From Synechococcus sp. PROS-7-1 (GTDB lineage Bacteria; Cyanobacteriota; Cyanobacteriia; PCC-6307; Cyanobiaceae), in NCBI RefSeq assembly GCF_014279795.1, contig NZ_CP047945.1:826572-890571 (forward strand): DNA of 64,000 nucleotides, read 5' to 3'. How positions within the stretch are numbered: the stretch's first letter is position 1; each line of letters begins with the position of its first letter. The notes below the pieces were generated by a model, which was given only the letters and a program-made list of their open reading frames with translations, did not search any database and was not told the DNA's origin. Shown here piece after piece: positions 43,716-52,414 of this stretch. Both the position numbers and the translations under genes were made by a program.

Positions 43716-43955
43716 TCACGTCTCCGGCCCATCCTCGCGTTCGCGAATCCGCTGTTCAAACTGCCTCACGTGACGGCGTCGCCTGGCGATGGGCACACCC
43801 ACCGCCAGCGCCAGCACGCCAACAATGAGGAGCGTGGCGAGCAGCTGCGCCAGTGTGGCCTGGGGAAATACGCTGGACGACAGGCGATCCACGGCTTCTT
43901 CCACCGCGCTGCCGTTTTCGGTGATCAGGACCGGTGCGATCGAGACAAGCCTCAC
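43716..43955 (-). CDS. Small single-span membrane protein
   Basis: The 79-residue protein has a weak N-terminal segment, then one hydrophobic span (about 33-56: ATLAQLLATLLIVGVLALAV) and a strongly basic C-terminal tail (ARRRRHVRQFEQRIRERE). No family recognised. Confidence 0.6.
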   Translation of the reverse strand: MRLVSIAPVLITENGSAVEEAVDRLSSSVFPQATLAQLLATLLIVGVLALAVGVPIARRRRHVRQFEQRIREREDGPET

Positions 43956-44023
43956 AGGTGGTCGTCAATCATCAGAGCTGGTCACAGTCTGGCGTGAGCT
44001 GAGCTGAAGAACCTCGGCCTGCA

Positions 44024-44458
44024 TCACGCGGAAAGCCATTGCAGCGACACGGTGCGCTGACGCGGGCCATCCAGCTCCACCAGGATCACGTCCTGGTAGC
44101 GCCCCAGTTGCAGCGCTCCGTTGTTCACCGACACCGTCGTTTGATGGCCGAGCAGCAACGCCTGCAGATGGGCATGGGCATTCCGCGGTTCATCGTCGGG
44201 GATGCCGGGGCGCAGCTCCAGGTCGTTGTGTTTCCAAGCTGTGGTGGGGGGTGCCAGCTGCCGAAGCCACTGCTGCAGATCCAACAGGAGCCTCTCCTCC
44301 AGTTCGTTCACGATCACTGCGGTGGTCGTGTGTTGCGTTGACACCACAACGGCTCCATCGCGTTCGCCATGCACTTGAACAAACCGCTGCAGTTCGGCGG
44401 TGAGTGACAGGCACTGGAAGGGGGCGTCGGTGCTGAGGTGGAGGAGATGGGAGGTCAT
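44024..44458 (-). CDS. YjbQ/UPF0047 family protein
   Basis: The 144-residue protein is a clear YjbQ-family member: VVVSTQHTTTAVIVNELEE, then RPGIPDDEPRNAHAHLQALLLG and ALQLGRYQDVILVELDGPRQRTV. In E. coli YjbQ has weak thiamine-phosphate-synthase activity, but its true role is unclear. It is divergent from the small membrane gene at 44535. Confidence 0.92.
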   Translation of the reverse strand: MTSHLLHLSTDAPFQCLSLTAELQRFVQVHGERDGAVVVSTQHTTTAVIVNELEERLLLDLQQWLRQLAPPTTAWKHNDLELRPGIPDDEPRNAHAHLQALLLGHQTTVSVNNGALQLGRYQDVILVELDGPRQRTVSLQWLSA

Positions 44459-44534
44459 GGGCTCATGTTGCCGATCAATCCATGCATCGTCTTCGTCTCA
44501 AAGGAGCTAAACATGCAATCGACGCCCTGGATCC

Positions 44535-44711
44535 ATGGCCCTTCTTCCCCGCTGGCAGTACATGACCGATGAGAGCAAAGCTCTTGTGAAGCGTGCAGCC
44601 GTGAGTGTGTTGGTGCTGTTCGTAGCGGCGATCCTGCTGCGAGCGCTTTTGCCCTGGGTGTTGCTGGCCTTGATTGTCTGGTTTGTCTGGAGCTGGATGA
44701 GCCGACGCTGA
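44535..44711 (+). CDS. Small Trp-containing membrane protein, 58 aa
   Basis: The frame has MALLPRWQYMTDESKALVKR at the N-terminus and a hydrophobic span rich in Val, Leu and Trp (VLVLFVAAILLRALLPWVLL), ending in SWMSRR. No strong ribosome site precedes ATG 44535. AAGGAG at 44501 instead favours an 18-residue upstream frame starting at 44513. MTDESK at 44562 is an alternative start. Confidence 0.55.
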   Translation: MALLPRWQYMTDESKALVKRAAVSVLVLFVAAILLRALLPWVLLALIVWFVWSWMSRR

Positions 44712-44770
44712 AGGGTTGTCGACAAACGATGCAACCGCGATCAGAGTTGTTGCGGTTTCCCCTTGGTTTC

Positions 44771-45250
44771 ATGGCTACTGATCAGGACCGCACACTGATG
44801 AAGGAGGCCATCCGCCTCATGCGCGAAGCCGGAGTGGTGAACAAATCAGGTGGTCCGTTCGGTGCCGTGATTGCGAAAGATGGAAAGGTGGTATCCGCCA
44901 GCGGCAACAGTGTGGTGCGCGACCTCGATCCCAGTGCTCACGCTGAGGTGAATGCCATTCGTGCGGCTTGTAAAGCTCTGGGGACTTGGGATCTCACCGG
45001 CTGCGTGATGTATACCAGCTGCGAATGCTGCCCGATGTGTTACGCAACCGCCTACTGGGCTGGGATCCGGAAAGTGTTCTATGCCGCGGCATGGTCGGAT
45101 TATTCCGATCTCTTCTCGGATCAGGAAATCAATGAAGATATGCAGAAATCCAGGGATGAAAGGGAGATCCAGCTCACGCAGATTCTTCAGGACGAAGCTT
45201 GTTCCGTTTGGAAAGAGTTTCGCTTGCTGCCCGATGGTGCCCGGTACTGA
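44771..45250 (+). CDS. Guanine deaminase-like nucleoside/base deaminase
   Basis: The 159-residue protein matches the GuaD/TadA-type zinc deaminases: GGPFGAVIAKDGKVVSAS, then the zinc motif HAEVNAIRAAC and CECCPMCYATAYWAGI, with catalytic Glu in HAEV. The C-terminal extension SDYSDLFSDQEINEDM is typical of guanine deaminases. It probably deaminates guanine or another base. I chose the ATG at 44771, giving MATDQDRT. Confidence 0.88.
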   Translation: MATDQDRTLMKEAIRLMREAGVVNKSGGPFGAVIAKDGKVVSASGNSVVRDLDPSAHAEVNAIRAACKALGTWDLTGCVMYTSCECCPMCYATAYWAGIRKVFYAAAWSDYSDLFSDQEINEDMQKSRDEREIQLTQILQDEACSVWKEFRLLPDGARY

Positions 45251-45291
45251 GATGTTCAGCGCTAAAGCAACGGGACGGGCCCCTGAAGCTC

Positions 45292-45942
45292 ATGGATGAG
45301 CATCATCAGAGTGATGAACAATTCGTTTACACCTTCCATAACGAGTTGCTGCCCTCACAGGTGGAAGCCTTCAGCAGACTGCAAGCCGACTTGGATATCG
45401 CTGCCAAGGCTTTCGAAGGCTATCTCGGACAAGAATTGTCCTATCAGGTCATTGAGAGCGATGGTCTGATTCAATGCACTGCCCGGATTCGTTTCACAAG
45501 CCTTGAGCTTTGCCTGAGCTGGTTGGATAGTTCTGTGCGCCGGCATCTGCTCTCCGAGGCTGAAGGGGCCATCGGCTATCGCTATCGCGCCAGTGTTGAA
45601 CCGCAATCCTTTGATCAGTGGATCGCCGTGCGCAGTGGCCAGCGTTCTCCAACCTGGAAAGTGAATCTTCTGGTTTGGTTGGCGTTGTATCCCTCTGTGA
45701 TGGTTTTGATTCTGATCGGTCAGACCACGTTGGGACGTTTGCCATTGCCTCTCAACATGCTGATCAGCAATGCCATCACTGTTGCTGTCACGGGTTGGTG
45801 GCTGGTCCCCTGGTTGAGTCGGGTGTATGGCGGCTGGCTGTCGAATCGGTCTCAGCGCTGGAACTGGATTCACAGTCTTACGATTGTTGGTTTTCTATTT
45901 CTTTTTCTTGTTCTGTTCAGCGCTCTGAATTCGTTGCTCTGA
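45292..45942 (+). CDS. Membrane protein with N-terminal ABM-like domain (COG3224-like)
   Basis: The 216-residue protein has an N-terminal ABM-type ferredoxin-like domain (LLPSQVEAFSRLQADLDIAAKAFEGYLG, DGLIQCTARIRFTSLELCLSWL) and a C-terminal three-span membrane part (about 125-215) with LYPSVMVLILIGQTTLGRLPLP. This matches the COG3224 arrangement of unknown function. The ATG is 42 bp after the deaminase stop. Confidence 0.8.
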   Translation: MDEHHQSDEQFVYTFHNELLPSQVEAFSRLQADLDIAAKAFEGYLGQELSYQVIESDGLIQCTARIRFTSLELCLSWLDSSVRRHLLSEAEGAIGYRYRASVEPQSFDQWIAVRSGQRSPTWKVNLLVWLALYPSVMVLILIGQTTLGRLPLPLNMLISNAITVAVTGWWLVPWLSRVYGGWLSNRSQRWNWIHSLTIVGFLFLFLVLFSALNSLL

Positions 45943-46015
45943 TGTTTTTTGCAACAGGTTTGTCGTGGTCAGATCGGATCAACACGGTTTAATTGGGCAG
46001 TTTTGAAGCCAGAGG

Positions 46016-47359
46016 ATGAGATTCATTCGTGTTCTAAATCTCAATCCGGGTTTCCTCCTTCTGAAAAATCTTCTGGGGCTGGTTCTTGCATTGGCAGCGC
46101 CAGTGATGGCCCAGAGTCCTCCCCCTTCCGGTAACCCGGCAGCGTCCCAGAGCGCTCCTGGGACTGGAGAACTCGGGCGTTTGCTAGGGCTCCCTGAAGA
46201 TGGGGCTCTCCGACTCAGTGGTGTTTGGGTGGGGAACGCTACGGAGCAGTGGTCTGGAGGATTTTCCAGGTCCACCGATGAAGCGCAGGAACTGCTTGTG
46301 GAGGCAAGCCTGGATCTGGGCAAAGCGATTGGTCTGGAGAACACCTGGATCTGGGTTCAGGGACTGCAGGTGAATGCCACGTCCAACGCCGGAACGGCCA
46401 GTGGCAGTGTTCAGGGCAGCAATAGCCTTGCGGCGGCGCCACCCCTGGACCGCACCGAGCTGTTCGAGTACGCCATCCGCAAGGACTTTTTTCAAGGGCG
46501 CCTGCGGGTTGTTGCCGGCAAGCAGTCGGCCAGCACTGTGTTCGCCAATATCAATCGGCCCGACGCCACCGACGATCCGCGCTACGAAGTCTCCAGCCTC
46601 ACCAGTCTGGCCTTCACGCCGGTGTATTCCATGCCGACGCTTCTGGGTCGACTGCCCGGCTACACCAATTCAGCGCTTGGCCTGAGGTTCACCCTTCAGC
46701 CGGGATGGTTTGACGACCGCTCGTACTTGAGTGCGGGTGTGTTTGATGGACGGGGAGGGCTTGGCGCTGCCTCTGTGCAGACGGGATTGACGTCACCGTC
46801 GCTCAGCGGCCCACTGTTCAACATCATGGAAGTGGGAAGCGGTTGGCTCGTCGGCGATGCCCGTAAACCCGGCTCCTTTGGTGTGGGTGTGTGGTCTCAG
46901 GGGGGCGAGTCCTTGCTGTGCGATCACAACAACCCTCAGCAGTGCATCAGCGACCTGGGTGCCTGGGGGATGTACGTGCTGTTGGATCAGCGCCTCTCCA
47001 GTTTTCGATCGGATCAAGACAGCAGCGGCGTTAATGCATTCGTCAGCGCTGGTTGGTCGCCATCGATCACCAATCAGATGAATGCGTCGATCACCGGAGG
47101 ATTCACGTTGCAGGGGCCTCTTGAGGCGCGTCCGAACGACAGCCTTGGCGTGGGTCTTTCATGGGCTCGCCTCAACACCCGCGGCTTTCTCTCCGAGACT
47201 TACAACTCCCATGAATTGATGCTGCAGGGATATGCCCAGATCGCTCTGGCGGAGGCCCTCTTCCTTCAGCCCACCATCACGCTGCTGCCCCGTGTTGGCT
47301 ACAAAGATGCAGGCAATGATTCTTTGAGCGGACTGCTGCAGCTCACCATGTTGTTTTGA
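46016..47359 (+). CDS. OprB-type carbohydrate-selective outer-membrane porin
   Basis: The 447-residue protein has a signal peptide-like N-terminus (about 1-32, cleaved near VMAQ) and an OprB-type beta barrel: SGVWVGNATEQWSGGF, RLRVVAGKQSASTVFANI, TLQPGWFDDRSYLSAGVFDGRG, SGWLVGDARKPGSFGVGVWS and the C-terminal LLQLTMLF ending in Phe. Such porins pass sugars or other small solutes across the outer membrane. It differs from SLH-domain cyanobacterial porins, because no SLH region is visible. Confidence 0.85.
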   Translation: MRFIRVLNLNPGFLLLKNLLGLVLALAAPVMAQSPPPSGNPAASQSAPGTGELGRLLGLPEDGALRLSGVWVGNATEQWSGGFSRSTDEAQELLVEASLDLGKAIGLENTWIWVQGLQVNATSNAGTASGSVQGSNSLAAAPPLDRTELFEYAIRKDFFQGRLRVVAGKQSASTVFANINRPDATDDPRYEVSSLTSLAFTPVYSMPTLLGRLPGYTNSALGLRFTLQPGWFDDRSYLSAGVFDGRGGLGAASVQTGLTSPSLSGPLFNIMEVGSGWLVGDARKPGSFGVGVWSQGGESLLCDHNNPQQCISDLGAWGMYVLLDQRLSSFRSDQDSSGVNAFVSAGWSPSITNQMNASITGGFTLQGPLEARPNDSLGVGLSWARLNTRGFLSETYNSHELMLQGYAQIALAEALFLQPTITLLPRVGYKDAGNDSLSGLLQLTMLF

Positions 47360-47415
47360 CGGCAACCGTGGTTGTTTTGCTATCGAGAGGTCGGCGGTAC
47401 TGACGGCAGCGCTCG

Positions 47416-48747
47416 ATGGAGCTTCACCAAGGCGAAACGGCCTATGAGACCGCGCTGGCGGTACTGTTCAACGGCGATGCCGCTGCAGCCCATCCGGCCT
47501 CCATCGCCCAGCCTCGCGATGAGCAGGAGGTTGCGGCCTTCGTTCGACAAGCCTGCGCACAGAAGCGACCTCTGCGGGTGCGCAGCGGCGGCCACAGTCG
47601 CTTCTGCAGTGGTGACGGTGCCCTGATGCTGGATCTGGCGGCTCATCTGAGGAACGTCACGGTCAGTGGAGATTTGGTGACGGTGCAGGGGGGCTCCGGT
47701 GTTGGGGCCGTTCTCCAGGCTTTAGCTCCCCACAATCAGATGGTGCCCGTGGGGACGCATGCAACGCCGGGCTTCGGGTTGTTGACCATGGGTGGCATCG
47801 GTCACCTCAGCCGCAGTTTCGGCCTCACCCTCGATTGTGTGGTGGCGATGCGTGGAGTGCGTGCCAATGGAGAGCTGTTCGAAATTCGAGCCGAAGAGGC
47901 TGATGGATCGGAGGTTTGGCGACTGTTGCGCGGCGCGGCGCCTTTTCTGGCGGTGATCACGGAGGCGACCTTGCGCGCCTATCCCCGTCGCCCCCTGCAT
48001 GTGATCCGACAGCTCAACGCCCTCCCATCCCTTGTGGATGCCCTTAACTGCGCCGAGAGCTTGCCGCGGCAGATTGCCTGCTCGTTCGTGCTTGGTGTCC
48101 CCCCCGACCAGGAGCAAGCGCAGCTGATGCGTTACGTGGTGCTCCAGGAGGGCGATGAGTCGTTGCTGCCGGCCTTTCTGAATGAGGGCCAGGAGTGCTG
48201 GCATGACCATGTGGCGGGCCAGGAGTGGCTGCCCGATTTCAATCTCCCTGATCGAAACGGTGTGCTGCCGCCTGAACCACCGGTGGAGCCTGATCGCTTT
48301 CGCCGCCTGCGCTCCTGGATCTACACCGTGAGTGTGCCGTCAGGCCTGAGTCACGAGCTGGCACCTCGCCTTGAGGATGCGATGCGGAAGGCGCCGAATC
48401 GGCTCTGCCGCATTGATCTCCAGCACATCGGAGGAGCCGTCGCCGACCGGCCGATGGCCAGCAGCCTATACCGGGGCCGTCATGCGCAGTGGTCGATTGT
48501 GATCTCCGGCTTCTGGTCGGCGGGCGATGCTCTGAATCAGCAGGCCGCCTGCCGTTGGGCGGATGCGGTGTTCGATGCATTGGAGTCGTTGGCTTGCCAC
48601 GTCTACCTGGTGGAGCGGCATCCGGGCACGATCCGCTACCAGCGGGAGTTGGAGCTCGCCTACGGCTCTGATCTACCCCGGCTGCGGCAGATGAAGAAAC
48701 AGTGGGATCCCGACGGGCTGCTGCCATCTCTCGATCCCCCTTCTTAA
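47416..48747 (+). CDS. FAD-linked oxidase (PCMH/BBE type)
   Basis: The 443-residue protein has the FAD-binding PCMH domain: IAQPRDEQEVAAFVRQACAQ, RVRSGGHSRFC with the flavin-linking type His, TVQGGSGVGAVLQAL, and GFGLLTMGGIGHLSRSFGLT. The second half is a substrate domain ending QMKKQWDPDGLLP, where BBE-type enzymes place the C-terminal FAD-contact motif. The second flavin-linking Cys of berberine bridge enzymes was not seen. The substrate may be a sugar or hydroxylated compound. Confidence 0.88.
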   Translation: MELHQGETAYETALAVLFNGDAAAAHPASIAQPRDEQEVAAFVRQACAQKRPLRVRSGGHSRFCSGDGALMLDLAAHLRNVTVSGDLVTVQGGSGVGAVLQALAPHNQMVPVGTHATPGFGLLTMGGIGHLSRSFGLTLDCVVAMRGVRANGELFEIRAEEADGSEVWRLLRGAAPFLAVITEATLRAYPRRPLHVIRQLNALPSLVDALNCAESLPRQIACSFVLGVPPDQEQAQLMRYVVLQEGDESLLPAFLNEGQECWHDHVAGQEWLPDFNLPDRNGVLPPEPPVEPDRFRRLRSWIYTVSVPSGLSHELAPRLEDAMRKAPNRLCRIDLQHIGGAVADRPMASSLYRGRHAQWSIVISGFWSAGDALNQQAACRWADAVFDALESLACHVYLVERHPGTIRYQRELELAYGSDLPRLRQMKKQWDPDGLLPSLDPPS

Positions 48748-48777
48748 TCGCCGTTCGCTGGGTGGTATTGCTGGTGA

Positions 48778-49560
48778 TCACACCTGGATGGTGCCGCTCA
48801 GGTAAGGAATCACCCGCCCACTGATCAGCACCCGCTCTCCCTGAAGCGTGCAGCGCAGCGAGCCACCTCGGGCGGAGAGCTGTTGGGCGTTGAGCACGGT
48901 CTTGCCGAGTGTTTCGCACCAGTAGGGGGTGAGGCTGCAGTGGGCGGACCCGGTCACGGGGTCTTCAGGAATGCCGCACCCCGGAGCGAAGAAACGGCTC
49001 ACGATGTCAACGTGTTTGCCTGGAGCGGTGGCGATCAAGCCTCGCCCCGGGAGGGCGGCCACGCGCTCCGGATCTGGCTGCAGTGTTCGAATCGTGTCTT
49101 CATCAGCGAACACGGCGATCAGATCCACCCCCTGCAGGCAGCTCTGGGGTGTGGCGCCGATGGCCTCGTGCAGGCCTGCTGGCGGCAGGCATGGTTGAGC
49201 CCGCTGCACTGGAAAGTCGAGGGTGATTCGATCCCCATCGCGGTGCACGCTGAGGGGACCACTGCGCGATTGAAACAGCAGGATGTCCCGTTGCGGTTCC
49301 CGGCGGAACACCACAGCGGCCGCCGCCAGGGTGGCGTGGCCACAGAGATCCACCTCACAGCTCGGGGTAAACCAGCGCAGTTGATAGCGTCCCCCAGCGC
49401 CAACAAGGAACGCCGTTTCCGACAGGTTGTTTTCCGTGGCGATCGCCTGCATCAGTTGATCCGGAAGCCAGGCGTCCAGGCAACACACGGCGGCGGGATT
49501 TCCCTGAAACGGTGCCTCCGCGAAGGCGGCCAGCTGCTCAATCGCAATCCGAGTGCTCAT
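48778..49560 (-). CDS. PhzF-family isomerase-like protein
   Basis: The 260-residue protein matches PhzF, with the diaminopimelate-epimerase fold: AFAEAPFQGNPAAVC, ENNLSETAFLV with the catalytic Glu, VDLCGHATLAAA, and GCGIPEDPVTGSAHCSLTPYW. No phenazine genes are nearby, so the substrate is not phenazine-related. The C-terminus ends VIPYLSGTIQV. The start overlaps the small upstream gene by 4 bp. Confidence 0.93.
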   Translation of the reverse strand: MSTRIAIEQLAAFAEAPFQGNPAAVCCLDAWLPDQLMQAIATENNLSETAFLVGAGGRYQLRWFTPSCEVDLCGHATLAAAAVVFRREPQRDILLFQSRSGPLSVHRDGDRITLDFPVQRAQPCLPPAGLHEAIGATPQSCLQGVDLIAVFADEDTIRTLQPDPERVAALPGRGLIATAPGKHVDIVSRFFAPGCGIPEDPVTGSAHCSLTPYWCETLGKTVLNAQQLSARGGSLRCTLQGERVLISGRVIPYLSGTIQV

Positions 49561-49760
49561 GGCTCGCTCGGCTCCTCTGTGTCGCTTGCAGCCCGGGATC
49601 GTTCCACCTGGATGAAGGCCAACCAGGCCAGAGCCGCCAGGCCTGCCCCCAGCCAGTCATTGCGGAGCGCTTCCACAAGAGCTGCGGTGCTGGCGGCAAT
49701 GCGCAGTGCCCGCAGCAGCAGCTTGATCAGCGGAGGTCGGGCAGGTGGTTCAACGGTCAT
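49557..49760 (-). CDS. Small membrane-associated protein
   Basis: The 67-residue protein from ATG 49760 has a basic, moderately hydrophobic helix (about 10-30) and a second hydrophobic helix (about 37-50), ending in an acidic tail. It precedes PhzF with a 4-bp overlap. No family recognised. Confidence 0.6.
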   Translation of the reverse strand: MTVEPPARPPLIKLLLRALRIAASTAALVEALRNDWLGAGLAALAWLAFIQVERSRAASDTEEPSEP

Positions 49761-49847
49761 CAATCCAGGCCTGGATCGCGCTATTCAAAGCCTCTCCTAG
49801 CGATGGAGCCGCTGCATGGGCAGGATGTGGGGGGTTGCTTCGCGTTG

Positions 49848-50513
49848 ATGGCGTCGGTTCTCGTCACAGGATCCAATCGCGGCATTGGCCTGGAGTACTG
49901 CCGTCAGTTGCGGGAGCGTGGCTTCGATGTGATTGCCGTGTGCCGGGAGCCTTCGCCGGAGCTGCAGGCTCTTGATGTGCGCGTTGAGGCCGGTTTGGAT
50001 CAGTCGGACCCAGGGATGCCCGCGGACTTAACCCGCCGTCTCGATGGCCTGTCTCTGCACTGGGTGATTCTCAATGCCGGCATGCTGGAGTCGATCGGGT
50101 TCGACCAGCTGGACGAGGCCTCCATCCGCCGTCAGTTCGAGGTGAATGCTCTCGCCCCGCTGCGGCTCGTGAGGGCGCTGGTGGGACAGATGCCCAGTGG
50201 CGGCAAGCTGGCGTTGATGAGCAGCCGCATGGCCTCCATCGACGACAACACCTCCGGTGGCTCCTACGGCTACCGCATGTCGAAAGCGGCGCTTAACAGC
50301 GCTGGCAAGTCGTTGGCGCATGACCTGCGATCGCGGGGCATCGCCGTGGCCATCCTGCATCCAGGGCTGGTGAGCACCCGCATGATCGGTTTCAATCCCA
50401 GGAGCATCAGCCCTGAGCAAGCCGTGAGCGGTTTGCTGGCGCGCATTGATGCGCTCAATCTCGACACCAGCGGCACGTTCTGGCACGCCAATGGTGAGGT
50501 GCTTCCTTGGTGA
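49848..50513 (+). CDS. Short-chain dehydrogenase/reductase (SDR)
   Basis: The 221-residue protein starts MASVLVTGSNRGIGLEYCRQL, the TGxxxGxG cofactor motif, then LHWVILNAGML (NAG), and the active site GGSYGYRMSKAALNSAGKSL with YxxxK. The fold is classical SDR; the acidic residues that choose NAD are not obvious. Substrate unknown. A start at ATG 49848 is used; earlier in-frame ATGs lie in a poorly coding region. Confidence 0.9.
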   Translation: MASVLVTGSNRGIGLEYCRQLRERGFDVIAVCREPSPELQALDVRVEAGLDQSDPGMPADLTRRLDGLSLHWVILNAGMLESIGFDQLDEASIRRQFEVNALAPLRLVRALVGQMPSGGKLALMSSRMASIDDNTSGGSYGYRMSKAALNSAGKSLAHDLRSRGIAVAILHPGLVSTRMIGFNPRSISPEQAVSGLLARIDALNLDTSGTFWHANGEVLPW

Positions 50514-50529
50514 GCTGGGAGCGCAAGTG

Positions 50530-51318
50530 ATGGGGTTCGATCCGCGCCACTGGTCGCCCCAACGTGAGACGACATCCTGGGAGAGCTCAGCGTCTCGTCA
50601 GCGGGTGACGAGCAATGTGGAGGCACTTCTCCGCGAGAACGATGCCCTTCGAAGGGAAGTTGAGCGTTTGCAGCAGGAGCTCGAGCGCGCGCGTCGTTCC
50701 CAGTGGCAGCAGCCCACAGCCCAGGCTCCTGCACGGATTCGTGCAGCGCAGGTCCAGGCGTGGGGTGTGGCCTTGGCCAGTCAGCCGGGATGGAGCCAGC
50801 TCCGCCAAGGTGCTCTTGAACTGCTGATCGACCAGCTCAACCGCAACAGCTTCCCGTCTCGCTTGAGCCTGCAGCAGCGGCTGGATCGTCTGGTGAGCGG
50901 CTTGGGGACCGATCTGCTCGCTGCAGTCGGACCTAGAACAACCAAGAAAACAGCTGCGGTACTGGCCGCTTTCGCGCTCTATGGCGTGCGCGCCAGCGAA
51001 TGGCTTGATGAGGATCCGGCGCGGGTTGTGAGCGAGCTTCATCAGCGCCAGACCCAGGCCAGTCGTCGCCAGACCCGGCGCACCCGCAGTGACCGGCGCA
51101 CCCGCAGTGATCGGCGCACAACAGATCGCGAGCCTGCAGCCGCTTCAGGGAACGGGGAGGAAGAGGCGCTGGCGGTGCTGGGCTTGAGGCTGGGAGCAAC
51201 CCAGGAGCAGATCAAGCAGGCCTTCCGCCGCCTGGTGAAGCGTCATCATCCGGATGTGGGTGGATCGGCAAGTGCTTTCCGCCGTGTGAACGAGGCCTAT
51301 CAGCAGTTGGTGGCCTGA
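50530..51318 (+). CDS. DnaJ-tailed protein with N-terminal coiled coil
   Basis: The 262-residue protein has an N-terminal coiled coil (ALLRENDALRREVERLQQELE, about 31-50), a middle helical domain (about 80-190) and an Arg/Ser/Thr-rich linker containing tandem RTRSDR units (51079-51114). It ends in a J-domain, LGLRLGATQEQIKQAFRRLVKRHHPD, with HPD followed by VGGSASAFRRVNEAYQ. Such J-proteins target Hsp70 to specific sites. Its end overlaps the hydrolase gene tail to tail by 19 nt. Confidence 0.85.
   Translation: MGFDPRHWSPQRETTSWESSASRQRVTSNVEALLRENDALRREVERLQQELERARRSQWQQPTAQAPARIRAAQVQAWGVALASQPGWSQLRQGALELLIDQLNRNSFPSRLSLQQRLDRLVSGLGTDLLAAVGPRTTKKTAAVLAAFALYGVRASEWLDEDPARVVSELHQRQTQASRRQTRRTRSDRRTRSDRRTTDREPAAASGNGEEEALAVLGLRLGATQEQIKQAFRRLVKRHHPDVGGSASAFRRVNEAYQQLVA
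51079..51114 (+). repeat. 18-bp tandem repeat encoding RTRSDR units
   Basis: Two 18-bp copies, CGCACCCGCAGTGACCGG and the same with one C-to-T change, sit in the basic linker of the DnaJ-tailed protein. Copy-number variation would change linker length in frame. Confidence 0.85.
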
Positions 51319-52103
51319 AGCCAGCCCTGCACGCAGGCCACGCAGGCAGCACTGGATTCGTAAGGCAGCACGTTGCGGCCATCGAGCGTGGCGATGGCTG
51401 CGTCTGGAAGCTTGCGGCGGTAGGTGTCCAGGCGTTCTGAAACATCATCCCAGCTGCGGGAGCGGCCGATGCCAGTGGCCGACTGGCCGAACACCACTTG
51501 CACCGGAACCGTGAGGCCTGTGAACTGGGGTTCCCAGTTGCTTCGCCAGAAGCCTGCCAGAAAGGAGAACACGGCCCAACGGCTCTCCATGGCTCGCGAG
51601 CCTGCCTGCAACGTCTCCAACCATTCGTCGTCGACAGCGCTCGGCTCAGCGAAGAGGTTGTTGCGCGAGAAGGATGCGAGGAAACCGCGGCGGCGGGCAT
51701 AGCGATAGAACAAACTGCCCAGCGGACCACTGAATAGCAGCGTCCACAGCTGTTGGGCTCGCTTCTGCGGGAACGGTTCCGATAGCACGCGCCAGCCCGG
51801 TGGGCTGATAGCCACCAGCGCCACCACCAGTTCAGGCGCTTGCGCCTGCAGGGCCAGGGCAATCGGCAGGGACGCTCCCTGGGAGATGAGCACGACGGGC
51901 TCGGCTCCCCGTTCCTTCAGGTTGGAAATTAAAGGCTTGGCCCAGTCGTCAGGAGTGAGTGGCTGTGGCGGGCAGGGAGCATGGCCGCAACCGAGGAGAT
52001 CGGGTGCCAGCAGCATGCGTTCTGGCTCCAGGGTTCTCCAGTGCTGGATGAACCGGTCCCAGAAGCGGCTGGAGAGACCAACGCCAATTGGGTGGATCAG
52101 CAA
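51300..52103 (-). CDS. Alpha/beta-hydrolase-fold protein with degenerate nucleophile elbow
   Basis: The 267-residue protein has alpha/beta-hydrolase landmarks: MLIHPIGVGLSSRFWDRFI at the start (oxyanion-hole strand), LLAPDLLGCG, and PVVLISQGASLPIALAL, where the usual GxSxG elbow should be. Aligned to GHSMGG it reads SQGASL, placing Gly at the nucleophile position. The catalytic Ser is therefore missing. The only start is a TTG directly at the first strand, because upstream codons in this frame lack ATG or GTG. The protein may be non-enzymatic or use another mechanism. Confidence 0.65.
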   Translation of the reverse strand: MLIHPIGVGLSSRFWDRFIQHWRTLEPERMLLAPDLLGCGHAPCPPQPLTPDDWAKPLISNLKERGAEPVVLISQGASLPIALALQAQAPELVVALVAISPPGWRVLSEPFPQKRAQQLWTLLFSGPLGSLFYRYARRRGFLASFSRNNLFAEPSAVDDEWLETLQAGSRAMESRWAVFSFLAGFWRSNWEPQFTGLTVPVQVVFGQSATGIGRSRSWDDVSERLDTYRRKLPDAAIATLDGRNVLPYESSAACVACVQGWLQATNC

Positions 52104-52116
52104 CAGCGGGGTGTTG

Positions 52117-52281
52117 CTACCCAGGGCGCTGCTCCTGCTGGCGCAGGGTTTCGTAGGCCTGCCAGAGACCGTTCACTTCTGCGCAATGGGAGTCGCGATC
52201 GCAGACGCGGTAACGACCATTGCCGACGGCATCGATGGTGGATCCGCGGGAGGTGGCGCAGATGCGGCTGACAAACGCCAT
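52117..52281 (-). CDS. Small protein, 54 aa, upstream of the hydrolase
   Basis: The frame starts MAFVSRICATSRGSTIDAVG, then CDRDSHCAEVNGLWQAYETL, and ends QRPG. Three Cys could pair or bind metal. The stop lies 13 bp before the hydrolase TTG, so the two are probably one operon. No family recognised. Confidence 0.55.
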   Translation of the reverse strand: MAFVSRICATSRGSTIDAVGNGRYRVCDRDSHCAEVNGLWQAYETLRQQEQRPG

Positions 52282-52414
52282 GGGCTTGAAGCGAATGGAA
52301 CCGGTTTACGCGTTGGCCTGCTCCTTTCTCCAAGGAAATTTCATTTCGACATCACTCCTGGAAAAGAAAAATCTCCAGGGTGGGGTTGATCGGCCGCTGG
52401 CGACGCGGTTCACA

